Source of the DNA: Rebecca billardiae RCC1528
Lineage: Eukaryota > Haptophyta
Assembly (NCBI GenBank): GCA_965240325.2
Contig: OZ251226.1
Location: forward strand, 1,674,001-1,738,000
Length of the DNA stretch: 64,000 bases
Direction of reading: 5' to 3'
Position numbers and translations under genes: made by a program. Below are positions 22,901-33,962 of this stretch, one piece after another (position 1 is the stretch's first letter; every line of letters starts with the position of its first letter). Under the pieces are notes generated by a model, which saw only the letters and a program-made list of their open reading frames with translations, did not search any database and had not been told where the DNA came from.

Positions 22901-25900
22901 CGACCAAGTTCTCGTGCGTCGTCTCGATGCAGCGGTACGCCGACTTCTCGCCCGAGGAGCTGGAGGGCGCCGAGCTGATGCTCAAGGAGTTCCCGAGGCT
23001 CAAGATCGCGTACATCGACACCGAGCCCGAGCCGGGCGGCACGCTGGGCAAGCGCTTCTACTCGTGCCTCGTCGACGGGATGGGGAAGCCGAGCGCGGAC
23101 GGCAAGCGCACGCCGCGCTACCGCGTGCAGCTGCCCGGCCACCCGATCCTCGGCGACGGGAAGGGCGACAACCAGAACCACGCGCTCATCTTCTCCAAGG
23201 GGCGGTTCCTGCAGACGATCGACTCGAACCAGGAGGGCTACCTCGAGGAGGCGCTCAAGATCTGCAACGCGCTCGCCGAGTTCGACGCGGCGCAGCCGGC
23301 GGGCGGCGGCGTCGCGGCGGGCGGCGGCGGCACGATGCCGTGGCGCGTCGCGATCGTCGGCTTCCGCGAGCACATCTACTCGACGGAGAGCGGCGCTGTC
23401 GCGCACTTTGCCGGCTCGTCCGAGCTCGTGTTCGGCACGATCACGCAGCGCACGATGGACAAGCCGCTGCTCTCGCGCCAGTACTACGGCCACCCCGACA
23501 TCATGGAGAAGCTGACGATGATGGCGCAGGGCGGCGTGTCCAAGGCGACCAAGGGGCTCAACCTCTCGGAGGACGTGTTCGCCGGGATGGACCTGATGCT
23601 GCGCGGCGGCGCCGTCGTGCACCGGGAGTACATGCAGGTGGGCAAGGGGCGCGAGATGACGTTTGTCGGCCACCTGATGTTCGTCGCCAAGCTCGCGCGC
23701 GGCTGCGCGCAGGTGACCCTCACGCGGCAGAGCTACCGCCTCGGCACGCGGCTCCGCTTCCTCCGCCTCCTCGGCTTCTACTACGGCCACGTCGGCCACT
23801 ACTTCACGCCGCTGATGCTCGAGTACATGATGTGGGCGTACGCGTACCTCTTCCTCTTCTTCTGCGCGAGCGACGTGCCGAGCGGCTCGGCGGCGGCGGG
23901 CGCGGCGTTCGGCCCGGCGGGCGGCGGCACGGGCGTGTACTCGAACATCGCCAAGGCCGTGCTCGACTCGCAGTTTGGCGCGCTCGCCGTCATGTTCCTC
24001 GCCGTGCAGACGCTGCCGCTGCTGCTGCAGCTGTGGCTCGCGCACGGGTTGCTGCGCGCGCTCGCGCAGCTGCTCGGCCAGCTGCTCTCGTGCTCGCTCC
24101 TCTTCTACGGCTTCCAGAACCAGGTGACCGGCCAGTCGTTCCGCGGCGAGATCTCGGTTGGCGGCGCCGCGTACATCCCGACGGGACGCTCGATGGCCGC
24201 GGCGCGGAACGCGCTGCCGACGCTCTTCCGAGCGTTCGCGCAGCAGACGATGCGCCCGGCGACCGACATCCTGGTGATGATCTCGCTCGCGCTGCTCACG
24301 CGGCCGGCCTCGCTGCCCGCGCCCATGTACTGGGTCGAGATCGGCCTCGCTATCTCGAGCTTCCTCTACGCGCCGTTCATCTTCAACCCGAGGCACTTTG
24401 CGCCGCGCTCGATCGCGCGCGATGACCTCGGCGGCGCCGCGCGCTGGCTGCTCTCAGATGCAGCCGACGGCTGGCGGCCGTGGCACCTGAGCGAGCTGAG
24501 CGCGCTCGGCGCTCGCTCGCCCGCGCGGTTCGTCGCGTGCTCGCGCCGCGCGCTCGGCTCGCTCGCGCTCGGCCTGCTCGCGATGGCCGTGATGGCACCC
24601 GACAGCTCGCGGCGCGAGGCGGCGTGGACCGCGCTCGAGTTCTTCCTTGCCACGACGCCCGCCGCGCCGCTGCTGCTCGCCTCGCCCGTCGCCGCGCTGG
24701 GCTTCGCGCTCTCGCGGTGCGCGAGCGGCTCGCCCAAGGCACTGCGCGCCGCGCGCGCGCTCTCGTCGATCGCGGTCGCGCTCGCGCTCGGCGCGGCGCA
24801 CGCCGGCGAGGTGTGCGCACACGCCTGGTATGGCTCGACAGCGCAGGCGCTTGAAGGCCGCTGGCGCGCGGGCGCGTGGCCGACGCCGCGTTCGCAGCCG
24901 CTCACCGTCCCGCAGCTCGCCGTGATCGGCGCGGCCAAGTACATGGGGGTGCACGCGTGCACCTCTGGCGTCGCCGTGCTCGCGGCCGTGCTCGGCGGCC
25001 GCGCCAAGAACGCCGCGGCCAAGGCCAAGGCGGCTCAGAAGGCGCGTAAGGGCGGGCAGCCGATGCCACCGCCACCGGCGGCCGCGGCCACCACCGAGCA
25101 GGCAGCGGCGGCGGCACTGGCGCCGCCCACAGCCGCGGCGCCGGCGGCGGCGCCCGCGGCGTCGTCCGCCAGCGGCACGCCGCCGCTCGGGTCGCGGGGT
25201 GGCAGCGGCACGCCGCCACTGGTGGCCAGCCCGCCTCTCCTCGGCGCACGCCTCGGCGTGGGCGGCGCCGAGGGCGGTGGCGGCGCCAGCGCGGACGGCG
25301 GCCTAGGCACGGTGGAGGAGGAGCGCGGGAGCCGCACCAGCGGCAACAGCCGTGCGAGCAACACGAGCATGCCGCACTCGGAGCCGCACTCGTCCGGCAG
25401 GCTGGAGGGCTCGTCGTCGATGCTGCTGCTGCCGCCCGGCGCCACGCCGGTGAGGAAGCCGAAGAAGGCGCTTGGCGGTGACGGCGCGCCTGCGGCGGCG
25501 GCCGCGCCGGGTGCGAGCTCGGACGCGACGCCCGGCGCCGCCGCCGACGGGCACAGCCCGAGCCACCTGGCGCCGAGTGGTGGGCCGCCGCGCCTGGACG
25601 TGTCCAGCCTCGAGCCCACGCCCTCCGAGGCGAGCTCCGCGCGCTCCTCGCGCAGCAACGCCAGCTTCATCTCGATCGCGAACTCGTGGCGCGGACTCAC
25701 GCCGCGCGTCGAGCCCGGGCGCCGCGCCGCGCGCGCCGACGCGGCGGACGGCGGCGCGGCGGGCGGCAAGGAGAAGGCGAAGAAGGCGGCGGCGACGAGC
25801 CTTGGCGAGGCGGTGCCCGCCGCGCTGCGCGACGCGCTGCTCGAGCTGCTCCTCGGCTACCGCCTGCTCGCCGACCTCTTCATCACGCTGCTGATCGCTC

Positions 25901-27639
25901 TGCCGTCACTCGCGCTGGCACTGCTGCCGGGCTGCAAGGCTCTGCACACGTACATGCTGCTGCGCGTGCGCCCGTCGGAGAACTACGAGAGCAAGGTGCA
26001 GGACATCACCAAGGCGCAGCGCTGGTCGTTCGCGCGCGCCTCGACGGCCGACGGCGGCTCTCCCACCCGCCGCACCGGCCGCCGCTCCGCGCGGCCGAGC
26101 GCCATGTCACGGCTCTTCGGCGGAGCGGGCGAGCTTGGCGCGCGCGCCGCGCGGCTCTCCACAATGATCGGTGGGCGCCTCTCGATGTGGGGCGGCGACG
26201 GCGACGCGGAGAGCGACGAGGACTCGGGGCGGCACGAGAGCACGCGCGCGTCCCAGGCCAACGGCAGGCTCAGCGTGTTTGGCCGCGGCGGCGGCTTCCG
26301 CGGCAGCACGCGCGGGAGCACTTCAGACGGCTCGAGCGCGGCGGCCACGCCGAGCGGCGCGTCCCGAAGCCGTTACAGCAGCCGTTTCAGCTCGCGCATG
26401 CTGTCGAGCCGAGCGAGCACCACCACGCCCTCGGGCGTGCCGCGCTTCCCGGGACGCTCGGACACGCCCGACGACGAGACGACGCCCGGCGGCGTGCCGC
26501 GCTTCCCCGCGCGCAGGAAGGGCTCCAGAGACGGCGGCGGCTCGCGCGTGTCCGTTTCCGCGCGCGTGAGCTCGGCTGGCGGGCCGATGGGCGGCTCGTC
26601 GACCACCACGCCCGGCGGGGTGCCGCGCTTCCCGTACCGGCCGAACCGGCCGAGCGACAAGGTGCGCGGGCCGCTGGGGCTGTGCCGCGGCAGGCCGGAG
26701 TGGGCATCGGCAGGCGGCGAGCCCGCGGGCGCCCGCCGCAGCGTGAGCGACCGCATGCGCAAGCCGTGCGGCGCAAGCGGCTCGTGGGCGGCGCCCCTCT
26801 CCGGTCAGCAGCAGCAGCAGCAGCCGGGCGAGGGGCGGGTGTCGGAGGTCAGGGAGGAGCAGTCGCCGAGCAAGTCCACGACGCCGTCGGCCCGCAAGGC
26901 GCGCGTGAGCTGGCTGAGCAACCTGGGCGGTGGCCCGACGATGCCGCCGCGCGAGCCGCCGCCGCCGCCCGCGCAGCCGCCGCAGCCGCCGCAGCCGCCG
27001 CAGCGCGAGCCGGCACGACAGCCGCCGCCGCCGCCTGCGCAACCGCCGCAGCCGCGGCAGGGCGAGACGGCGCCGCCACCCGAGCAGCCGCCGCAGTGGA
27101 AGCAGGGTGAGACGGTGCGGCTGACGCTGCCGCTGTTCGCGGCTGGCTTGGCGCGGCAGCCACAGACACAGCCGCAGCGGATGCAGCTGCCGCAGCCAGG
27201 CGCCGCGGCGGCGGGCGCGGCGCAGCCTCCGCCACTGCAGCAGCCGCCGCAGCCGCCACCGCTGCCGCCGCGGCCGGGCAGCTCGGGAGGCCCGCCGAAG
27301 CAGCTGCCGCCCATCTCCGTCCCCGGCGCGAGCGCGGCGGCCTGCACCGACTTGGAGCCGCCGCCCGCCCTACCAACGCCAACCCCCCCGGGGCCGAGCC
27401 CTCCGTGGCAGGCCAACCGGGTCCAGCCGCAAGGTGGCGCGTGTGCAGGGGGCTTGGCGCCCTCTGCCGCCACCGTGGCTTCCAAGGCCAAGGCGTTCAA
27501 GCCGCCGGTCGCTCGCTATTCGCCGCTGTACAAGCTCCGTAACCGGACCAGCTTGCCGCGGGACACGAAGAACCTTTCGGGCGCAAGCGTCTCGGGCGCA
27601 AGTGTCTCCACCATCGCGCTCTCAGACGAGGAGTCGTGA
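17000..27639 (+). CDS. Giant bifunctional beta-glucan enzyme: KRE6/SKN1-like GH16 + EGF + TM + FKS1/GT48 1,3-beta-glucan synthase
   Basis: Two exons, 17000-20504 and 20675-27639; the 170-nt phase-1 intron (GTGAGAAG...CTGGCAG) joins FSFH to AALFALSL. The predicted protein is 3,489 aa. Residues 1-33 are a signal peptide or anchor. About 36-510 are a KRE6/SKN1-type GH16 domain with the catalytic motif E217-I-D219-I-I-E222 in RGAPEIDIIEA. About 537-578 are EGF-like (CGEG...CSPHGRC...CVCDEGWTGPRC). A TM helix lies at about 725-750. About 870-1168 are an FKS1 domain (LCLWSEAGNVRFVPEALCFFFE). Exon 2 adds TM helices and a GT48 core (FTVLIPHYGE, RGMMAYSRAL at about 1880, FSCVVSMQRY, LKIAYIDTE, LPGHPILGDGKGDNQNHALI, TIDSNQEGYLEEALK at about 1980-2030), more TM helices and a roughly 880-residue disordered, Pro/Gln-rich tail. 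GT48 enzymes polymerise UDP-glucose into beta-1,3-glucan. The GH16 module, facing lumen or cell exterior, may branch or remodel it. Confidence 0.9.
26410..26645 (+). repeat. Triplicated T-P-x-GVPRFP motif coding repeats in the glucan synthase tail
   Basis: Within the C-terminal disordered tail the motif occurs three times (TTPSGVPRFPGR, TTPGGVPRFPAR, TTPGGVPRFPYR), separated by low-complexity Ser/Asp/Gly sequence. The core is strictly kept while the surroundings vary, which suggests a short linear binding motif rather than random low complexity. Confidence 0.7.
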
Positions 27640-28199
27640 AAGCGACGCGAAAGCGGAGACTGAGTTCAGAGTTGGTCAGTTGGACCCGCGCGCGTCGCAA
27701 ACTGATTCTACTGTCATCCTGCTGGCGATGCGCGCACAGTTGACAACGTTCAACGTTCACGCTCGGCTCAGGCAACAATCAGACAAATCTAGCTCTGGCC
27801 TGAATCGTTGATGTCGGCAGGCCTGGCCCGGCTCGGCCTGGGCGCTGGCAGTGGGGCTAGCGGCGGGGTCCGGCCATCGCTCAACACCATACCCCCATCG
27901 CGCTACTGTCAAAAGAGTAACATCTGCGATACGACGATCAGATTTTATCGCCCGCCGGCCCGCCGCCGCCGGGCGGGTAAATTCTGCGCGGGATCTTGCC
28001 GGTTCATCCTCCATCAATGATGAGCATCAATCAATGTCAAGGCCAGTAAGTTCAATACAGGTCATCGTCAGCTGCTATTGGGGAGCCTATCATACCGTCT
28101 GACTTTGGCAGCCGCCCGCCCGCGCCAAGGCCAACTGGCTGGCCGTGAACAAGTGGCCGCGAGGGTCGCGCGGGGGCTGAGCAGGTCGCGCGCGCACCG
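27640..28199. other. Intergenic region, no supported gene
   Basis: 560 bases between the glucan synthase stop and the BTB gene start. There is no domain-bearing ORF and no notable repeat. Confidence 0.5.
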
Positions 28200-30793
28200 A
28201 TGCACCGGAGCGGGCAGCTGCGCTCTTCGGTGGGCACGCAGACGGTGCCCGCGGCCGCCGACAGCAACGAGGACCTCGCATACGAGCCGCCTCCCGTCGA
28301 CGACGACGTGGATGTAGCCTTCCTGGCGAGCCAGGCGCGCCGGCTCGCGACCTTCCGCGCAGAGTCGCGGCTGACGGACTTGGTGGTGTGCGTCGGGGCC
28401 GAGCGGTTCGCGTGCCACCGCCTCCACCTCTGCGCGGCGTCGAGCTTCTTCCGCGCCCTCTTCACCTCAGCGATGCGCGACGCGAGCAGCGAGTCGATCA
28501 CGCTCGAGGAGATTGCGCCGTCTGTGTTCGGCACGGTGCTCGAGTACGTGTACACGGGGCACTGCACGCTCACGGCGGACGACGTGGTGGACGTGCTCGC
28601 CGCCGCAGACCGCCTCGCCGTCATCGAGCTGCGCGAGCGCTGCACGCGCTTCCTGCAGCGCAACCTGACGGCGCAGAACGCGCTCGCAGCGTATGACGTC
28701 GCGTCGTCGCTCTCGATCACGCGGCTCAAGGAGTCGGCGCTGCGCGTGGCGCTGGAGCAGTTCGACGAGGTGGCCGCGAGTCCGTCGTTCGTCGACGTCC
28801 CCGCCGACTTCCTCAAGCAGCTCTTCGCCTCGGACGAGCTGCGCGCCGCCGAGGAGTGCGTGTTCCGCGCGCTGTCCGCTTGGTATCATCACCAGCTGGA
28901 CGAGAGGGTGGACGACGCGTCGGCGCTGCTGCAGCTGGTCAGGCTGCCGCTGTGCGAGCCGGCGTTCCTCGAGGTGTGCGCGCGTGCGCGCGCGCGCGCC
29001 GCGGTGCCTGCCTGGTGCTGAGCGCTCCCTTGCTCGCACCACGCGCGCGGCCGCGCGCCGCGCCGCGCGCCGCTGCGGTGCTCACGCGCCCCGCGCCCGC
29101 GCCGCGCGCGCCCGCGGCCGTGCGCCCGCAGGGCGTGGTGGAGAAGGACGGGCTGGGGCAGCTGCCGGTGTGCAAGGAGCTGCTGCTCGAGGCGTACTCT
29201 CACCTCAACCTCAGCGCGGCGATGCAGCGCGTGCAGCTCCACTGCGCGCCGCGCGCGCCCGCGGGGCGAGACTGGCTCCGAGAAGTCTTTGAGATGCTCG
29301 GCCCTCGCTCGGGCGAAGGGTATTGGGCTTCGACGTTCAAGGGGCACGGCGGCGGCGGCGGCGCGCGCGGCGTGGCGGTGCAGCCGGAGTCGCGCCGGCG
29401 GAGGCGGATGGCCGCGGCGGCCGACGTCTCGCCGCTCAGCCCGTCGCGCGGCCACGTGCGCACCATCAAGGCGCTGTGCGTCGACGAGGAGGCCGGTGCG
29501 CGCGCGCGCGCGCGAGTGCGCACGCGGACTGTGCGGTGCGACGCGTGCGGACGCGGACTGCGCGATGCGAGGCAGGCGGACGCGGCGTGCGCGATGCGAC
29601 GCGCGCGGCGTGCGCGAGCGCGCGCCGCGGCGTGTGCGCGGCGCGTGCGCGGCGTGTGCGCGCTCACGCGCCCACGCGCCGCCGCGCCCGCCGCCCCCCT
29701 TTGCACAGGCGTGTTGTACACCGGCTCTTGGGACCACACGGCGCGCAAGTGGGGGCTGCGCACGGGCGCGTGCCTACTCACATTCACCGGGCACAAGCAG
29801 GACGTGATCGGGATGCACCTGTGCCGCGAGCGCGCGCGGCTCTTCACGTGCGCGGACCGCGTGCGCTGCTGGTCCACGCTCGACGGCTCGTGCGTGCGCA
29901 TCTTCGGCACGAGCACGTTTTACTGCGCGGTCGCGGACGAGCGTGCGCTGTATGCAGCGCAGTACGACGGCCAGATCCTGCAGTTCGACCACCTGCCGGC
30001 GGAGGGCGGCTCGGAGGAGGAGGCGCGCGGCGGGTGCGCCGCGGCGGAGCTCGAGGTGCGCACGCCCGTGTGCGTGCTCACCGGACACGAGTCCGGTGTG
30101 ATGGGCTTCGATCTGCGAGGGGACCTCCTGGTGAGTGCGAGCATTGACTCGACGGCTAAGGCGTGGTCGCGCGCCACGGCCGAGTGCACGCAGACCTTCG
30201 TCGGGCACACCTCGCAGCTGCGCGCCGTGCAGCTCTGGCGAGACTCGGTGCTCACGGGCTCGTACGACCAGACCATCCGGCAGTGGGACCTCGAGTCCGG
30301 CGCGCAGCTGCGCCTGTTCGCGGGGCACACGGACGCTATCCGCGCGCTCGTGGTCGGCGTCGACCTGATGTCGTGCTACATGTGGAGCGCCTCGAGCGAC
30401 GGGACGGTCCGGCAGTGGGACCTCGAGTCCGGCGCGCAGGTGCTGCGGCTCTCGGCGCACGAGGAGTCCGTCTTCGCCCTCGCGCACGCCGACGGCGTGC
30501 TGTACACGGGCAGCGCGGACTGCACGGCCAAGCGCTTCGACGTGCACACGGGCAAATGCATTATGACATTCCCGAGGCGCGAGGGACCGCCGCACGGCGC
30601 CGCGAGCGGCGGCGGAGCCGTTGCGCCGGCAGGGCGCGCGCAGCCGGCGGCGGCCGCGCCGCCTGGCCCGGCCGCGGGAGCTGCGGCCGTTGCCGCGGCC
30701 GCGGCGGCCGCGCCGCCCCCGGGCGGCGGCTGGGCGCCGCAGGCCGTCGGCGGGCTCGCCGCGCTCGCCGGCGCGGGGCCGGCGGCGGGCTGA
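28200..30793 (+). CDS. BTB-BACK-WD40 repeat protein
   Basis: Three exons: 28200-28973, 29132-29495, 29709-30793. Introns of 158 nt (phase 0, GTGTGCG) and 213 nt (phase 1, GTGCGCG...TTGCACAG) give 740 aa. Residues about 50-170 are a BTB/POZ domain (LTDLVVCVGAERFACHRLHLCAASSFFRALFTSAMRD, SVFGTVLEYVYTGHCTLTADDVVDVLAAADRLAV). About 175-300 are a BACK helical domain (NALAAYDVASSLSITRLKESAL...FLKQLFASDEL). After a linker, about six to seven WD40 blades follow, several nearly canonical (VLYTGSWDHTARKWG, SVLTGSYDQTIRQWD, YMWSASSDGTVRQWD, VLYTGSADCTAKRFD), then an Ala/Pro/Gly-rich tail. BTB-BACK proteins are usually cullin-3 adaptors with Kelch propellers; here a WD40 propeller probably plays the client-binding role. 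Client unknown. Confidence 0.88.
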
Positions 30794-31485
<692 letters not shown>

Positions 31486-32192
31486 TCGAAGTCATGGCCG
31501 ACTGACTATCGTCGGCACGCGCTGCTGCTGCGAGATCGTCGGCGTCGGCACGCGCTGCTGCTGCGAGGGCTGCTCGCTCGCCAGCTGACCGAGGCACTCG
31601 AGCAAGCCAAGGTATGAGTGAGCACGCCTCGGATATCCCACTGCTGTCCTGTGCCATAGGACTGGGTCCTATGCCACAGGACAGCCACAGGGACGACTCA
31701 GTAGACGACATTTTCTCATATTGCCGAATGGTACGACTGCACCTAGGGGTCGGTAGCAGTGTCGCCACCATCCGCCAGAGCGAGCTTGTTGTGATTTTCG
31801 ACCACCACCGCATGTTTTGGGCTCCACGGATGGAGCGCGTGAAGCCGTTGCGGTCGTTGCCGCCTTGCAACTCCACGGCGGCAACGCCGACCGCCATGTG
31901 GCACTTGTAGATGACACCCAGCTTGATGCTCACACATCGTGGTTCACTGTGTTCGACCAGAGCCGTATGAGGTTCATCCCCAATGCGTTTTGGTCCTCGC
32001 CAAGCATGGCATTGTACGTCACGCCGGGGCTGCGCGCGCAAGCCGCTGCGGTCTCTCGCGTCGTCAGGTGGTTGCGATCGAGCATCGGCGCGCATGTAGA
32101 GCAAGCCTCGGAGGTAGCCGGAACATCTTGCCATGTCGCGTGCGTGAAAGGTATCGCACCTGTAGACACGCCATGCGTGTGCCGCAGTCGAT
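31486..32192. other. Accessory region without a supported gene
   Basis: Includes a short tandem duplication around 31513-31568 (GTCGGCACGCGCTGCTGCTG twice). ORFs on the minus strand between 31500 and 32200 overlap in several frames without a recognisable domain. A decayed gene is possible but not demonstrable. Confidence 0.3.
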
Positions 32193-32786
32193 TTACGCGA
32201 CGCTCGACCCGCACGCTCTTGGATTCGTGGGCTCGTGGTCCACAAGGACGGCCGCCACCATCGTGAGCGAGACGATGGAAGGGCACGCGAGCAGCGCGGC
32301 CAGCAGCGAGCCGAGGTAGCACGTGACGCCTAGGTTGAGCGTGCCCAGCAGGCTGAGCGAGCCGGCCGGGCGCCCCCGCTGCGGTTGTGCTTGCTCTGCA
32401 GCGGGCATTTCCCCGCCGAGCGCGGCGAGTGCCTCGAAGCGGCTGCCAGCTGTTGGGCCGGATGAGGAGGAGGGAGGGAGCTGGCCTGCTGGGCGCGTGG
32501 TGAAGTCGGTGATCAACCGCGCAGCGCCACCGCTGCCGAGTGCGCCCTCCGCCGCCAGCACCTTGCGGACCTGGCCAAGGAGCTGCTTGATCGCTTTTGT
32601 TGACACGCCGTACTCGCTCGCGGCGCCGGGGATGGTCTGCTTGTGCCTGGCGACGGAGATGGCGGCAGCGGTGCTCTGGAACGTGGTGTTGTTCACCCGC
32701 GTCACCGTCCTCGAGTCGAGCAGCGCGTTCAATACGCGGCGAACGTAGTCCTGGTCGGCGTCGCCGGTCGAGGTGCTGCTTGCCAT
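32193..32786 (-). CDS. Hypothetical protein with psq/HTH-like motif and C-terminal hydrophobic segment
   Basis: A 197-aa ORF. Residues about 48-80 (ARHKQTIPGAASEYGVSTKAIKQLLGQVRKVL) resemble a helix-turn-helix of the psq/transposase type, where A-A-x2-Y-G-V-S-x2-A-I is a frequent core. A Pro/Ser-rich linker follows, then a hydrophobic stretch (LNLGVTCYLGSLLAALLACPSIVSLTMVAAVLV) near the C-terminus that could span a membrane. That combination is odd, and an unseen splice site or decay is possible. The gene lies between repeat copies and close to the retrotransposon, which fits a mobile-element origin, but no family can be named. Confidence 0.35.
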   Translation of the reverse strand: MASSTSTGDADQDYVRRVLNALLDSRTVTRVNNTTFQSTAAAISVARHKQTIPGAASEYGVSTKAIKQLLGQVRKVLAAEGALGSGGAARLITDFTTRPAGQLPPSSSSGPTAGSRFEALAALGGEMPAAEQAQPQRGRPAGSLSLLGTLNLGVTCYLGSLLAALLACPSIVSLTMVAAVLVDHEPTNPRACGSSVA

Positions 32787-33196
32787 CGCCCCCCACGTGC
32801 GATCGGGCCCACCTGTTGTTTTGCGTCGGTGACGGGGCCGCGACGGCCGACGACTCGACGCTCGCGAGCATCTTCAATAATCTATGATCATCATCAGGGT
32901 TACTACGTGAAGCGGTAGAATAGAATTTCATTTACGAGCATTGATACGACGCGGTGCAACGTGAAGCGGTTTTTTTTTAAGATACGACGCGGTCTAATGA
33001 CCCATTGTTCATACATGTACAGCATGAATGGGTCGTCATAAACGGCGGGCGGCTCATTTATGACCAGACCGGGCCCTGGGTGATTGATGATCAGAACCCG
33101 CAAAAGCTAGCGGCAGTCCAGCACACAAGTAATGAATTAATAACAAGCGCAGTCCAGCACACAAGTAATGAACTAATGGCCCGCGGTGCCGGCTGG
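32787..33196. other. AT-richer intergenic region with short tandem repeat
   Basis: Contains two copies of an about 33-base unit (GCAGTCCAGCACACAAGTAA core) at about 33113-33178 and an oligo-T run near 32970. No gene supported. Confidence 0.5.
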
Positions 33197-33527
33197 CTAT
33201 CTAGATACGTCGTCATCGCTCCTTGATGACCTTGCGGCAATCTCATTGGCTGGAAAAATCGCTTGTAACGGTTCGTTACGTTATGGATCCTAAAGGGCGT
33301 GAAGTTTTTTGGACGGGCGTCACTCCAATATGAACTTGTCGTGGGCGCGACCTTTGTCGCCGGATGGATACCTCTAGTGCGGTCTCAAAATTCGAAACTC
33401 GGTCTCCTCCAGCCCTGAAAATCGTCCCCCGTCCCTTTTTTCTTGATCAAAGATCTTTTTGAAACGTGGTTCGGGCCCGCTGGTGCGGGCTCCACGCTGC
33501 GCGCTCCGCCCTGCACCGCGGGCCATA
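33197..33527 (+). repeat. Dispersed repeat A, copy 1
   Basis: About 330 bases shared, in reverse complement, with 45166-45512 and, for the right half, with 48775-48929. Shared landmarks: CTATCTAGATACGTC, AATCTCATTGGC, AAATCGCTTGTAACGGTTCG, GGCGTGAAGTTTTTTGGACG, GGTCTCAAAATTCGAAACTC, CTTGATCAAAGATCTTTTTG and terminal CCGCGGGCCATAA. No coding capacity. It could be a SINE-like or MITE-like element. Confidence 0.8.
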
Positions 33528-33557
33528 AATGGCGGACCTACGGCCCGCCATTAAGCG

Positions 33558-33558
<1 letters not shown>

Positions 33559-33637
<79 letters not shown>
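33559..33637. repeat. (TA)n tract, left flank of the copia insertion
   Basis: An uninterrupted TA tract of about 79 bases ending exactly at the 5' LTR. With the tract at 40310-40409 it forms the original insertion target. Confidence 0.95.
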
Positions 33638-33640
<3 letters not shown>

Positions 33641-33962
33641 CAAGATCCAACGTTACCCGGACTCGCTCTCCCGTGCGTACACACCCGGATCACCAACCGT
33701 CACACTACACCGACATTCATTATCGAGTCGGGATCATACACGCGCCCATCATGGCCACTTTCCCGACTTACCCGTTGATGGCTATCAGTGCCTCCAGCAC
33801 AGTCTTAGACGGCTCGGGATTCCTTCCTCGCCAGGGCAGTTCAGTTCCGTGTCGCTTCACCGCACCTCGAGTCGAACTCCTAGCTCCTCGTCCTTCGCAT
33901 CGACGAGCCTCAGCGTCACGCCTCGGGCCTCACGGCCCCGTCGCTCTCTTCACCCTTTGACA
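33638..33962 (+). repeat. 5' LTR of the copia element
   Basis: 325 bp with TG...CA termini. Its final A is also the A of the polyprotein start codon. Confidence 0.95.

Noticed and set aside
20908-24396. A 1,162-codon open frame on the minus strand across the glucan synthase
   Set aside because: It covers the well-recognised GT48 core in antisense; composition is Arg/Ala-rich without motifs.
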